Origin: Microbispora rosea | GTDB taxonomy: Bacteria > Actinomycetota > Actinomycetes > Streptosporangiales > Streptosporangiaceae | Assembly: GCF_900156315.1 (NCBI RefSeq) | Contig: NZ_FTNI01000023.1 | Coordinates: 1 to 64,000, forward strand | Reading direction: 5' to 3' | Length of the DNA stretch: 64,000 nt | In this document: one piece after another, positions 7,232 to 15,815 of the stretch | How positions within the stretch are numbered: the stretch's first letter is position 1 | Layout: every line of letters begins with the position of its first letter | The notes under the pieces: generated by a model | Databases searched by the model: none | The model's input: only the letters and a program-made list of their open reading frames with translations | Told to the model about the DNA's origin: nothing | Program-made: the position numbers and the translations under genes

Positions 7232-8776
7232 TTATCCCCTAATGTCCGATTTCAACGCTGCCTGCGCGGGAGGATGGCAGGCGTCGTCCGACCGCCGTCT
7301 GCCGTTCAGAGCGTCCCTGAGGGCGTCGGAGAAGTAGTGGAAGTCGGGAGCCGCGCCGGACGCGGTCGTCGCCACGGGAAGCAGGCAGGATCGGAACACC
7401 TGGCTGAACGTGGCGTAGTAGGCGGACTTGGGACGCGGCCTCGCGTGGTCCACCGCCTCGTGGACCTCACCGGCGAACCGCACGAGCTGATCTCCCGTGA
7501 TCTCGGTGTCCCGCTCGGCGGGGCGGCCCGCGCCGTCCGCCCCGTCAGCCGCGAGATCTCCGCACGTCCGCGCGGTCCCCGATCTCTCGTATCGCTCGTA
7601 CAGAGCCGCGACCACCGGCGGATAGCCGGCACAGGCGAACAACCTCTCCTGGACGTCCTGGGAGATCAGGTAGTAGATGAGCTCCCTGGCCTCCTCCTTG
7701 TGCGGCGAGTCCTTGGCGATGGCGAGGTCGACGCCTCCCAGCACTCCGGTTCCCGGGAACGAGAGCACCTGGAACTTCAGGGACCCGTCGTCGTCGCGCA
7801 TCAGCGGGTCGGCGGCCAGCCGGTTGAAGGCGAACGGCCAGTTGCGCATGTAGCCCACCAGGCCCGTACGGAAGGCCTGGAGGCTGCTCTCCTCCCGCAG
7901 CGCGCTCTCGCCCGGCGGCGGGCGCGTGTCGTCCCTGTTTCCCGCGAACAGGGCCTCGCGCCAGGCCCGCAGCGCGTCCATCACCTTCTCGCCGTTGTCA
8001 TCCTGGTCGAGGACGACGTCTCCCCTGTCGTCGAAGACGAGGTCGTCGGCCTGTGTCTTCCGATCCTCCGCCTTCTGGCTCCCGGCCGAGAAGATCGCTT
8101 CGAGCAGGTTGACGGTGCCGCCCTCGTAATCGTCGAACTGCGCCGCATAGCCGTGTTCCCTGGCCAGTTCGAGGAACTTCTTGGTGTCCTGCGGCGGCGG
8201 AGCCGGTGCGTCGGTTCGCCGATACAGGAGCGGAGCGTCGGCGGCGAACGGCACCGCGAACTGCTCTCCGTCGACCCGGCCGGTCTCCAGCGACTTCCGC
8301 AGGAAGTATCGCTCCGGGAGGCCGCCCAGCTTCCCGGGATCCAGCTCGAACTTCTCGAGATAGTGGTTCCTGGCGAACTCGGTGATGTAGGCGACGTCGA
8401 GGAGGAGCACGTCGTAGGCGCAGCGCTTCGACTGCGCCGCCGCGGCCAGTTCGGAACGCTGCTCGTCGGAGGACTCGGAGATCTCGACCAGCGTCGCCTT
8501 CAGCGGCTTCTTCTTGAGTTCGCGCTGTTCGTCGTTCCACGCCTTGATCACGTCGTGCCGTACGCCGCCGGCGCCGATCTCCGCCCCCGTCCCGATGACG
8601 AGGTCGTCCGGGCGTCCGGGGCAGGCGGTCTGCGAGGACGGCGACCCGGAATGCTGGCTCACCGCGATCACGAACACCGCGCCCGCCAGGAAGCAGGCCG
8701 CCGCGAGCCTGAGGTGGAACCTCGTGAAGCGTTCGTACCATCGGCTCCAGAACGCCCCGGAGGGGCCCGCCGCCAT
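7232..8776 (-). CDS. Membrane-anchored extracellular solute-binding-like protein, partner of the VWA gene
   Basis: A 514-residue protein resembling family-1 solute-binding proteins (MalE type). One hydrophobic segment near residues 18-40 (FHLRLAAACFLAGAVFVIAV) anchors it; no lipobox Cys follows. The outer part starts LVIGTGAEIGAGGVRHDVIKAW and contains RCAYDVLLLDVAYITEFARN, FAVPFAADAPLLYRRTD and a C-terminal AIAKDSPHKEEARELIYYLI, all matching the two-lobed sugar-binder fold. The start ATG (8776) overlaps the stop of the upstream VWA gene as TGATG, so translation is coupled. No permease or ATPase gene is near, so it is not part of an ordinary uptake system. It more likely senses or presents a ligand together with the VWA protein, which also seems to carry a solute-binding-like region. 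Function unknown. Confidence 0.82.
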   Translation of the reverse strand: MAAGPSGAFWSRWYERFTRFHLRLAAACFLAGAVFVIAVSQHSGSPSSQTACPGRPDDLVIGTGAEIGAGGVRHDVIKAWNDEQRELKKKPLKATLVEISESSDEQRSELAAAAQSKRCAYDVLLLDVAYITEFARNHYLEKFELDPGKLGGLPERYFLRKSLETGRVDGEQFAVPFAADAPLLYRRTDAPAPPPQDTKKFLELAREHGYAAQFDDYEGGTVNLLEAIFSAGSQKAEDRKTQADDLVFDDRGDVVLDQDDNGEKVMDALRAWREALFAGNRDDTRPPPGESALREESSLQAFRTGLVGYMRNWPFAFNRLAADPLMRDDDGSLKFQVLSFPGTGVLGGVDLAIAKDSPHKEEARELIYYLISQDVQERLFACAGYPPVVAALYERYERSGTARTCGDLAADGADGAGRPAERDTEITGDQLVRFAGEVHEAVDHARPRPKSAYYATFSQVFRSCLLPVATTASGAAPDFHYFSDALRDALNGRRRSDDACHPPAQAALKSDIRG

Positions 8777-10911
8777 CACGACCACTCCCTGAACTGGAAG
8801 ATCATGCGTCCGAGCGCTCCCGCGACATCCGTACCGGCCGTGTCGTCGCACACGACGTGTTCGGCGACAGGCCCGGAGGACCCGGGCCTCCCGTCGGACG
8901 GCGACGCGGACACCGACGGCCGCACGGAACGAGGGGCCTCCAGCCCGTCAGGGCACCTCCCGCCGAACGTGAGGATGTAGAGGTTCGACACGTCTGCGGC
9001 TCTTCGCACTGCGCGCCTGATGGACTGTCCCGCGTTCCCGGGGCCGGGTTCGTCGTTGAACGGGCCTCCGTCGGTGATGACGGCGATCGAGTTCGCCGGA
9101 TGGCTCAACCCGCCGATCGCCCTGGAGATCGGCTCGTCGAAACCCGACTGCCTGTCGTCCGCGATCCAGCGGAGGACCTCGCCGTAACCTCCCGGGCCTT
9201 CTTCGCCGCCCCCGTCGCCCTCCCGCGCCATGGGCGCCTTCGCGGTCCCCCTGTCGTCGGTGAAGAACTTGCCCGCCGAGACCTGGTCGGTGTCCGTCAG
9301 GATCTGCCTGACCTCGGCCAGGGCGTCGTGCAGGGCGGAGGCGGACGCGGTGGGAGACCGGGCCATGGATCCCGAGCCGTCGATCATGATCTGGAGATCC
9401 ACCCGGTGACCCGGCCGGGCGGCGTCCGCGGATATCCGGGCCGCAGACGACGGCTGTGGTCCCTCTCCGGTGGGCTCGAACAGCTTGTTGTCCGCGAGCC
9501 ACGTGGCGAAGCCGTCCAGCGCCGCCCGGCGGGCCGGATCCTGCGACCAGTCGATCTCCACGAACGGATAGTCGAGCGTGGGCAGATCGACGGAGGAGAC
9601 CGGGGTCAGCGCCGCTCTTCCCGCGAGCGGATCGTGCGCGCATCCCTCGATGCCCAAGTCGCCACCGCGGTTGTACTCGTCGGCGGTGTGCGACGGAACC
9701 AACGCCACCAGCCTCGCCCAGTCCTCGTCCGCTCTCTCCCGGCCGGCGTCTCTCAGATGGCACAGCAGGGCGTTGGCGCTGTTGTCGAAGGTCGCGCGTA
9801 GGGCGGCGTCGCCGGGCTGCGGCCCTGCCCCGCTCAGGGTCGTGGCCACGATCGCGCCTGAGGTGGAGAACGCGGGCTGCGGGTAGACGAGCGACATGCC
9901 CTTGCTCCGGGCCCGCTGCACGATCTCGGCAAGCGGGTAACCCGCGCTCTCCAGCTCGCCGGTGAGGAGATCGTTCTTCGCGGCGCCGAACACCGCGATC
10001 GACATGTGGTCCGTGCCCACCTGCTCGTTCCTCTTGTGCAGGAGGGAACGCAGGCTGCTCGTTTTCTCCGGCGCGTCCCCGTTGTTCGTCTTCTCTCCTC
10101 CCTTCTCCGACACGTCCTGAACGACGAGATCGAACTCCGCGGAACTGGTGGGAATCCACGCGTCCGGGGTCAGGCCGAGCATCCGGCGATAGGGTTCGTC
10201 ATTCTGCAGCGCGTCGTCCCGGAGCCACTCATTGCGGAAGCCGTAGCGCATTTCCTCGATCGTGGGCGCGGCGCCGACCTCTATCCGCACCGGCGCGCAC
10301 CCGTCTGTCCGCTGCTCCTTCGTATAAGCCTCGGCCCTTTCACGCAGCGCCGTCACGTTCTCGAGAGCGGTGATGACGCGCAGCTCTCGCGGAGGCTCGC
10401 ACGCGCCGGACGGCGCGACCACCTTGACGACCACCAACCCCACCAGACCGGTGAACGCCCCCAGGCACGCGGCGATGTAGCCGACCGCGAGGGGCACCAG
10501 CATCCGGCCCGCCCAGCTGCGCAGCCCCTGGGGCCACTGAATCTGGTGAAAAGGCCACAGGGCCACTGCGGCGACGGCCGCCGCCCATCGGCCCGGCGTC
10601 CTGACCTTGCCCCGCCACAACGGATAGCAGCAGATGATCACCAGCGCCCCCACGGACGCGGGAACGGTGATGAGCGGAGTGACCGGCGCCTGCTCGATGA
10701 GATTCTGCAGCCTGTTGGAGAAGGGCGTCGCCGCCGCCGTCGCCACCAGCGTCGCCACAGAGGTGACCGCTGCGGTCAGCGCCGTGGTGACCAATCCCGA
10801 TCGGCTGTTGGAGTGCCGATCCTGTTTGTTTCGATTTTCTTCGTGTATATCCGGACTTTCTCCTGAGGATCGATCCGGACTTTCTCCTGGTGGGGGCACG
10901 GGGGCGGACAT
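8776..10911 (-). CDS. Multi-pass membrane protein with solute-binding-like and von Willebrand factor A domains
   Basis: A 711-residue protein in three parts. After a polar, repetitive head (ESPDRSSGESPD) come about four hydrophobic segments between residues 40 and 175. A region of about 320 residues (starting RELRVITALENVTALRERAEAY, with VRIEVGAAPTIEEM and TSSAEFDLVVQDVSEK) resembles solute-binding folds. The C-terminal VWA domain has the metal-binding motif D511-G-S513-G-S515 in VDLQIMIDGSGSM and a later SIAVITDGGPFNDE. VWA domains of this kind usually mediate metal-dependent protein contacts. It overlaps the solute-binding-like gene downstream by TGATG, so the two products are probably made in fixed ratio and act together at the membrane. 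The start at 10911 lacks an obvious ribosome-binding site. Role unknown. Confidence 0.83.
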   Translation of the reverse strand: MSAPVPPPGESPDRSSGESPDIHEENRNKQDRHSNSRSGLVTTALTAAVTSVATLVATAAATPFSNRLQNLIEQAPVTPLITVPASVGALVIICCYPLWRGKVRTPGRWAAAVAAVALWPFHQIQWPQGLRSWAGRMLVPLAVGYIAACLGAFTGLVGLVVVKVVAPSGACEPPRELRVITALENVTALRERAEAYTKEQRTDGCAPVRIEVGAAPTIEEMRYGFRNEWLRDDALQNDEPYRRMLGLTPDAWIPTSSAEFDLVVQDVSEKGGEKTNNGDAPEKTSSLRSLLHKRNEQVGTDHMSIAVFGAAKNDLLTGELESAGYPLAEIVQRARSKGMSLVYPQPAFSTSGAIVATTLSGAGPQPGDAALRATFDNSANALLCHLRDAGRERADEDWARLVALVPSHTADEYNRGGDLGIEGCAHDPLAGRAALTPVSSVDLPTLDYPFVEIDWSQDPARRAALDGFATWLADNKLFEPTGEGPQPSSAARISADAARPGHRVDLQIMIDGSGSMARSPTASASALHDALAEVRQILTDTDQVSAGKFFTDDRGTAKAPMAREGDGGGEEGPGGYGEVLRWIADDRQSGFDEPISRAIGGLSHPANSIAVITDGGPFNDEPGPGNAGQSIRRAVRRAADVSNLYILTFGGRCPDGLEAPRSVRPSVSASPSDGRPGSSGPVAEHVVCDDTAGTDVAGALGRMIFQFREWS

Positions 10912-11076
10912 GAGGAAGAGCCTGTTCGACGGGCTGGATGATCCGGCCTACGCCGGATCACAAAAGATCGACCCCTATTGTGCGCGGCGCTGTCAGGAAA
11001 TGTAACCCCTTCCTTACAAACAGCCACCGCACCGCCGCTCAGCGTCGTGCGGATCGCCGTTGCAGGGATCGCGGTC

Positions 11077-11994
11077 TCAGCCCGCGCGCAGCATGGTGAC
11101 GAGCCCGTGCGCGACGTCGAGGAACTGCTGACGCGAAGAGGTCGTCGTCTGAAGGTCGACGAACGCCTCGTGGGCCCCGGCCTCGGCGAGGGTCAGCAGA
11201 TAGTCGGCGACCTGCCGTACGGTCCCCGCGTGCGGCACCTGGCCGGCGCGCGCCGGCGACTCGGTGATCTCCGGATTGACCCGCACCACCATGCGCAGAG
11301 CGGACGGATCCCGGCCCGCGCGGGACGCGGCCTCCAGCGCCAGGCCCCACAGGGAGGTCAGGTAGGGCATCGGCATGGCCGCGCTCAGCCACCCGTCGGC
11401 CCGACGGCCGGCCCTCTCCAGCGCCGGAGGCGTGTAACCGGCGAGCAGGATCGGAGGGCGCGGCCGCTGGCAGGGCTTGAGGTCGATGTGCGACGGCGGC
11501 ACGGTCCACAGCGCGCCCTTGTGCTCGACCACCTCGCCGGTCCAGACGGCCTCCATCAGGTCGAGCGTCTCCTCCAGCCGGTCTCCCCTCCCCCGCCAGG
11601 GCACCCCGGTCGCGACGTACTCGTCCCGAAGCCAGCCGAGACCGATGCCGACGTCCAGCCGTCCGTGACTGAGCAGGTCGAGCGAGGTCAGCGTGCGGGC
11701 GAGCAGGACGGGCGGCTGCCACAGCGCGTTGAGCGTGCTGGTCCCCAGCCGGATCTCGCGCGTGCCGACGGCGGCCAGGGTCAGTGCGGTGAGCGGGTCG
11801 AAGAAGGTGCCGAAAGCCGGGGGGACCGTCCCGTCTCCTCCGGGGTACGGATCGCTGGGCGTCAGCGGCAGCAGGATGCGGTCGCCCGCCCACAGGCTGT
11901 CGTAGCCCATCTCTTCGAGATCCGTGCTCGCCTGCCGGATGAAATCCGGGTCGGCGAACGCGCCGTACTGGGGGACCGTGTATCCGAGCCGCAT
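11077..11994 (-). CDS. LLM-class flavin-dependent oxidoreductase (F420-type)
   Basis: A 305-residue luciferase-like monooxygenase-fold enzyme. The start is the ATG at 11994 with GAAGGAAG upstream. Family features run through the chain: MRLGYTVPQYGAFADPDFIRQASTDLEEMGYDSLWAGDRI at the N-terminus, FDPLTALTLAAVGTREIRLGTSTLNALWQPPVLLARTLTSLDLLSHGRLDVGIGLGW in the middle (the SxGRxxxGxGxGW signature), and RPRPPILLAGYTPPALERAGRRADGW. This subgroup in actinomycetes usually uses coenzyme F420 or FMN to oxidise or reduce small organic substrates; which cofactor applies here is not decided by sequence alone. It is flanked by intergenic DNA on both sides and seems monocistronic. Substrate unknown. Confidence 0.9.
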   Translation of the reverse strand: MRLGYTVPQYGAFADPDFIRQASTDLEEMGYDSLWAGDRILLPLTPSDPYPGGDGTVPPAFGTFFDPLTALTLAAVGTREIRLGTSTLNALWQPPVLLARTLTSLDLLSHGRLDVGIGLGWLRDEYVATGVPWRGRGDRLEETLDLMEAVWTGEVVEHKGALWTVPPSHIDLKPCQRPRPPILLAGYTPPALERAGRRADGWLSAAMPMPYLTSLWGLALEAASRAGRDPSALRMVVRVNPEITESPARAGQVPHAGTVRQVADYLLTLAEAGAHEAFVDLQTTTSSRQQFLDVAHGLVTMLRAG

Positions 11995-12443
11995 GAGTGC
12001 TTCCTTCGCATCGCACCGGTAGTAGTTCGCCCTGATCGGACGACGGCGGAGACGCTAGGAAAGCCCGCTTGCGGAAAACTTGGACAAGCCGGATTTAGGT
12101 CCAGGGGCGCCCCAAAGCTGGGGTTGCCGGTGGACCGTGGCCGAAACCGGCACTACGAAGGTTCCTGCGGGCCGCTCCCCGACTGCGGCACACGTCGTCA
12201 TCCCCGACTGCGACACACGTCGGCATCCCCGACTCCGAACAGGTCAGTTCTCGGCTGCGGCAGAGGTCAGGGCGGCGACACGCCGGGCGGACGCCCGGTC
12301 CGGCTGCGTGTGGCGGCGGCCGGCCGGGCGAATCCCGATCTGGAACGTCGTGTTGAAACGTTGCGTTAGAACGCTGCGTTAGAACGCTGCGTTGAGACGT
12401 CGGCTCCGGAGCGTCCGCCGAGACATCGGCTCCGGACGTGCGC
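11995..12443. other. Intergenic region with imperfect direct repeats, no gene seen
   Basis: Between LLM and lsr2 lie about 450 bp of repeat-rich DNA: near 12177-12225 the phrase CCCCGACTGCGGCACACGTC recurs with few changes, and near 12394-12436 GAGACGTCGGCTCCGGA recurs as GAGACATCGGCTCCGGA. The 13-bp tandem array is listed separately. No ORF with a ribosome-binding site was found. Confidence 0.55.
12352..12403. repeat. 13-bp tandem repeat, four units
   Basis: GTTGAAACGTTGC, GTTAGAACGCTGC, GTTAGAACGCTGC and GTTGAGACGTCGG follow each other without gaps; the middle two are identical. The array ends 40 bp from the lsr2 stop codon. Confidence 0.85.
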
Positions 12444-12905
12444 TCAGACGCCGACGGCCGCCTCCACACGGGGAGACGCCTTCGCCGAGGATTCCGCCGA
12501 GGCTGCCTCTGCGGGCTCCGCGGGGGACTCTCCGGCGTCCTCGGGGGCGGCGTCCTCGGTAGCGGGGTGCGCCGCGACGAACTGCTCGATGACCTCGTCG
12601 GCCATCTTCCCGCGCGCGGGCACGTCGAGCCCCTGCTCGCGGGCCCATTCGCGGACGTCCGTCAGGGTGTAGCCGCGTAGCCGCGGGGAGGTGTCCGCGG
12701 CCTTCTTGGACCGCGACGCCTGCTTCACCTCGCGGGCGTTCTCCAGCACTTCCTCGATGAACGCGAGAGCCTCGCTCAGCCGCTGCTGGTTCGCGTCGGA
12801 CAGGTCGATGGCGAAGGTCCGGTTCAGCAGCGGGAACTCCCGTCTCGCCACATCGTCGCCCTCGGAGTGGTCGAGGTCGTCAACCAGTATCACCTTCTGC
12901 GCCAC
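12444..12905 (-). CDS. lsr2: Lsr2 family nucleoid-associated protein
   Basis: H-NS-like DNA-bridging protein of actinobacteria that silences AT-rich, often foreign, DNA. The start is the GTG at 12905, giving (M)AQKVILVDDLDHSEGDDVA, the invariant Lsr2 opening; GGAAGGG lies just upstream. The N-terminal oligomerisation domain (1-60) includes the fold around FAIDLSDANQQRLSEAL. The C-terminal DNA-binding domain (about 80-118) has LRGYTLTDVREWAREQGLDVPARGKMADEVIEQF. The minor-groove motif reads RGK where RGR is usual. An Ala/Glu/Pro/Ser-rich acidic tail of about 35 residues follows, longer than in typical Lsr2 (about 110 residues), for 153 in all. Lsr2 usually has paralogues in these genomes; this one could be the variant copy. 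Confidence 0.93.
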   Translation of the reverse strand: MAQKVILVDDLDHSEGDDVARREFPLLNRTFAIDLSDANQQRLSEALAFIEEVLENAREVKQASRSKKAADTSPRLRGYTLTDVREWAREQGLDVPARGKMADEVIEQFVAAHPATEDAAPEDAGESPAEPAEAASAESSAKASPRVEAAVGV

Positions 12906-13242
12906 GTGCAGCCCTTCCAGGGTGGATCTCCGTCTTTCTGGACCGTGGCATCCTACTGGTGCTCGCGTTACCGGCCCGCGTTTCCGGCCGCCTCGACCCC
13001 AGCACGAGCGCCACGGCGGCGACACCGTACGCGGCCGCTCCGGCCAGGTAGGGCGCGAAGGTCATCGGTCCCCCGTCGATGTAGTCGGGCCGGCTGCCCG
13101 CACTGATGGTCGCGCCGATCAAATCGGGCGGGAGCATGTCCACGGCGACCACCAGGTCGACGGCCGCCATCGCCCCGAGCGCGACCGCCACGACCGGCGG
13201 ATCTTGCTCGGACGCCGCCGACGTCCCAGGGACGGGATTCAT
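12880..13242 (-). CDS. Small hydrophobic membrane protein, coupled to the SnoaL-like gene
   Basis: A possible 120-residue protein not assigned to a family. Its ATG (13242-13240) overlaps the stop of the upstream SnoaL-like gene as ATGA, strong evidence for coupled translation. Two hydrophobic segments are visible: VVAVALGAMAAVDLVVAVDML (about 17-37) and FAPYLAGAAAYGVAAVALVLG (about 62-82), with a basic tail (SRRPETRAG, RMPRSRKTE) on the cytoplasmic side. The 3' end overlaps the first 26 bases of lsr2. Codon third positions are GC-rich as in a real gene, but the short length and the overlap with lsr2 leave room for doubt; the functional protein may end earlier in other strains. Confidence 0.5.
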   Translation of the reverse strand: MNPVPGTSAASEQDPPVVAVALGAMAAVDLVVAVDMLPPDLIGATISAGSRPDYIDGGPMTFAPYLAGAAAYGVAAVALVLGSRRPETRAGNASTSRMPRSRKTEIHPGRAARGAEGDTG

Positions 13243-13595
13243 TCGGGGCCGTGGGTGCCCCACCCGGAGACGATCAGGTCGTCCTCGAAGACCAGCACCT
13301 CGTTGGCGAGCGCCCCCGTCTCCTTCCTGAAGTTGATGACGACACAGTCGATGCCCGCGTAGACGCCGACGACCTCGAACCGCAGATCGGGGTTGCGCCG
13401 CAGCCCCTCGGCCCAGTAGGCCCGCAGCGCGTCCTTGCCGCGGATCGTGCCGTCCGAGCCCTCGATGAGCCGCGCCGCGATCGGGGAGCGGAACACCACG
13501 TCGCCGGCGTAGTGCCGCAGGATGCGGTCGAGATCGTGGGCGTTCCACTCGGCCACCCAGGTCTCGGCGAACGCGTGTGCCCGGTCAAGATCCAT
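13239..13595 (-). CDS. SnoaL-like / NTF2-fold protein
   Basis: A 118-residue single-domain protein of the NTF2-like superfamily. Its opening (DLDRAHAFAETWVAEWNAHDLDRILRHYAGDVVFRSP) is the classic first part of SnoaL-like folds, followed by GTIRGKDALRAYWAEGLRRNPDLRFEVVGVYAGIDCVVINF and EVLVFEDDLIVSGWGTHG. The ATG at 13595 is preferred because GGATGAGG sits 9 bases upstream; a TTG four codons earlier is the alternative. Such proteins act as small-molecule isomerases, hydrolases or simple binding cups, and the catalytic residues vary, so no reaction can be assigned. It is coupled to the small membrane-protein gene downstream by an ATGA overlap. Confidence 0.85.
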   Translation of the reverse strand: MDLDRAHAFAETWVAEWNAHDLDRILRHYAGDVVFRSPIAARLIEGSDGTIRGKDALRAYWAEGLRRNPDLRFEVVGVYAGIDCVVINFRKETGALANEVLVFEDDLIVSGWGTHGPE

Positions 13596-13622
13596 GACCT
13601 CATCCAAGCACGCCCCGGCGCC

Positions 13623-15629
13623 TCAGCGTTTGCGCTTCCGTCCGGCGGTGCGGCCCCGGGCACCGGGTCGCGGGCCGGGCACGAATCTGAGCGGATGGGA
13701 CCGCGCACGCATGGGCTCGGCGACCAGCGTGCGCAGCTCCTCCATGCTCTCCTGGGCGGGGTGGCCGGAGGCGGCCATCGCCTCGACGAGGGCGAGCGCG
13801 TTCGGCCCGGCCATGGCACGCAGCTGCTCCTGCACCTTCTCCGGGCCCGCCAGCTCCAGCAGACCGAGCACGCCCTCCGTCGTCACCAGCAGGTTCTCGT
13901 CGGCGCCGAGGCGGTCGGAGGCCTGGTCCCCGCGTTGCGCGAGCTCCATCAGGACCATGGGGCCCAGCACCCGATCCGTACGCAGGCTGGGCAGCAGCGA
14001 CCGCAGGCCCGGATGGATCTCGGCCAGGAGGGAGAGCATGGCGGCCGCCCGGGTGCGGAAGGAACAGGCGCGGACCGCGTCCAGCAGCGGCCCAGGGTCG
14101 CCTCCGTGCGCCGCGAGCCAGCCGTCCAGCTCCTGCGCCGCGGCCTTCGGCGGGTAGTGCTCAAGGAGCACGCCCAGCAGCTCGGCCGCCGAGGCGTCCG
14201 CCAGCTCGCCGATCAGCGGGGCGTTCCGGCCCTCGGCCAGCATCCGCTCGCGCAGTGCCCTCGCGCCGAGCGGCGTCAGCCGTACGAGGAGGCCCGGCTC
14301 GGCGAGACGCCGCAGCAGCCGGTCCCGCGCCTCGGCCGGCAGCGGAAGCCCGTCGTCGGCGGTGCGATCATCGGCGGTGAGATCACCGGCGAGATCGCTG
14401 GAGTACAGCGCGTCGGCCACGCCGTGGCTCAGCTCCACGGCGCCGAGCTCGGCCAGCGCCTCCATGGCCAGGGCCAGCTCCCGCCCCACTCGATCGCGCC
14501 ACGTCTCCTCCGGCACATGGTCGGACGGGATGTAGTCCTGGCAGACCAGCCAGACCGTCTCCTCCAGCCGGGCCACCGGCATCGGGCTCGCCATGCCGTA
14601 CGCGCTGTTGAGCACGTCGGGCATCAGCTCGTCGAACACCGACCACAGCAGCGACGGCGGCGTCAGCATGTCGCGGCCCAGCTCGAAGTACGCCTCGAAC
14701 GCCCGCGACCACAGCTTCTCCGGGTCGCGCAGGAGCGGCGCGGCCTTGGCGACGCGGAGCAGGCGGCCCTTGGACACACGGACGATCCTGGCGTGCGTCG
14801 CCCAGGCGAGCAGCAGACCGACACCGGGCAGGTCCACGGCGCTGCGCACCTGCAGATCCTGCTCGCCGGTGCCGAGAAGTCCGGCCAGTTCCCTGGCGTC
14901 GGCCAGGCGGAGGTGACCGGCCTCGGTGAGCGTCTTCCCCTCGGCGCCCACCCAGTCGGCAAGGGCCGTCAGCCGCCGTACGACGTCGCTGCGCGCCGCC
15001 GCCTCGGCGAGTTCGCGTGCGGGCGGCAGGGCCAGCGGAGGCTGTGGGAAGGCCCGCTGCTCGTCGAGGTGCGGGCGGCCGAGCCGGGCCTCGACGACCC
15101 TGTCGAGCGCCTCGGCGTCGTACGGCACCCGGCCGGCCTCGACGTCCCGGGGAAGCCTCTCCAGCGCCTTGAGGTCGGTCAGGTCGATGCCGTTGTCGAG
15201 CGCGGTCTGCGCCCAGAACTTCGCGATGCCCATACGGGCGGGGTCGTCGAGCGCCGCCGGATAGTCCGCGACGGCGGCCTTCACCGCCTGTTCCAGCTCG
15301 GCCAGGGTGGCGCCACGTGGGTCGCGCAGCCCCTTCGCGGCGATGTAGCGCAGCAGGGTCATCAGGCTGCCGGGCGCGGTGTCCAACTCGTCGCGGTGAG
15401 CCGTGACGTAGCGCGGGATCCATTCCAGGAGGAACCTGCGCACCTGCGCCTCGTCCCAGTAGGCCAGCCGACCGTCGACGCTGCGGTGGCGGGAGTCCAG
15501 GGCCGCCTCCAGCACCAGCGGGTCGGCGGCCATGCCGCGCTCCCCCGCCCACACGAGGCAGCGGCGGACCAGCAGGTCCTTCGCCGCCTCGAACTCCTCG
15601 TCCTCATGCGGCTCGAACCAGGTACGCAT
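13623..15629 (-). CDS. Large conserved-type hypothetical protein (668 residues)
   Basis: I do not recognise a named domain. The start ATG at 15629 has GGAGG 6-7 bases upstream. The chain is soluble, Leu/Ala/Glu-rich and mostly alpha-helical in appearance, with repeated helical hairpins such as LLVRRCLVWAGERGMAADPLVLEAALDSRH, LADWVGAEGKTLTEAGHLRLADARELAGLLG (possible winged-helix-like stretch near 220-260) and LERMLAEGR-type segments, and ends in a very basic tail (GARGRTAGRKRKR). Proteins of this length and style recur in actinomycetes beside secretion or regulatory genes, but I cannot tie this one to a role. It is transcribed alone, and a 14-bp tandem repeat lies just upstream of its promoter region. 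Confidence 0.85.
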   Translation of the reverse strand: MRTWFEPHEDEEFEAAKDLLVRRCLVWAGERGMAADPLVLEAALDSRHRSVDGRLAYWDEAQVRRFLLEWIPRYVTAHRDELDTAPGSLMTLLRYIAAKGLRDPRGATLAELEQAVKAAVADYPAALDDPARMGIAKFWAQTALDNGIDLTDLKALERLPRDVEAGRVPYDAEALDRVVEARLGRPHLDEQRAFPQPPLALPPARELAEAAARSDVVRRLTALADWVGAEGKTLTEAGHLRLADARELAGLLGTGEQDLQVRSAVDLPGVGLLLAWATHARIVRVSKGRLLRVAKAAPLLRDPEKLWSRAFEAYFELGRDMLTPPSLLWSVFDELMPDVLNSAYGMASPMPVARLEETVWLVCQDYIPSDHVPEETWRDRVGRELALAMEALAELGAVELSHGVADALYSSDLAGDLTADDRTADDGLPLPAEARDRLLRRLAEPGLLVRLTPLGARALRERMLAEGRNAPLIGELADASAAELLGVLLEHYPPKAAAQELDGWLAAHGGDPGPLLDAVRACSFRTRAAAMLSLLAEIHPGLRSLLPSLRTDRVLGPMVLMELAQRGDQASDRLGADENLLVTTEGVLGLLELAGPEKVQEQLRAMAGPNALALVEAMAASGHPAQESMEELRTLVAEPMRARSHPLRFVPGPRPGARGRTAGRKRKR

Positions 15630-15719
15630 CAGACACCTCCACCCTCGGCCATGCAGCGGAGGGTATCCGTACGAGGACGGACGGCACCGGGAAACGGCCC
15701 CGGCTCCGCAGACAGGGTC

Positions 15720-15815
15720 CAGGAGACAGGTTCAGGAGACAGAGCTCAGGAGACAGAGCTCAGGAGACAGAGCTCAGGAGACAGAGCTCAGGAGACAGAG
15801 CTCAGGAGACAGGTT
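15720..15815. repeat. 14-bp tandem repeat, five exact copies flanked by two 13-bp variants
   Basis: CAGGAGACAGAGCT is repeated five times without change (15733-15802), with CAGGAGACAGGTT at both ends (15720-15732 and 15803-15815). It is non-coding, lies between the 668-residue protein gene and the Nei-type gene, and contains a GAGCTC palindrome at each junction. Exact copies imply recent slippage. Confidence 0.95.

Noticed and set aside
7232..8776. Ordinary sugar ABC transporter at this locus
   Set aside because: There is a solute-binding-like protein but no permease or ATPase, no lipobox, and the coupled gene is a VWA protein.
15720..15815. CRISPR-like array
   Set aside because: Units are directly adjacent without spacers and only 14 bp long, so it is a simple tandem repeat; no cas gene is present.
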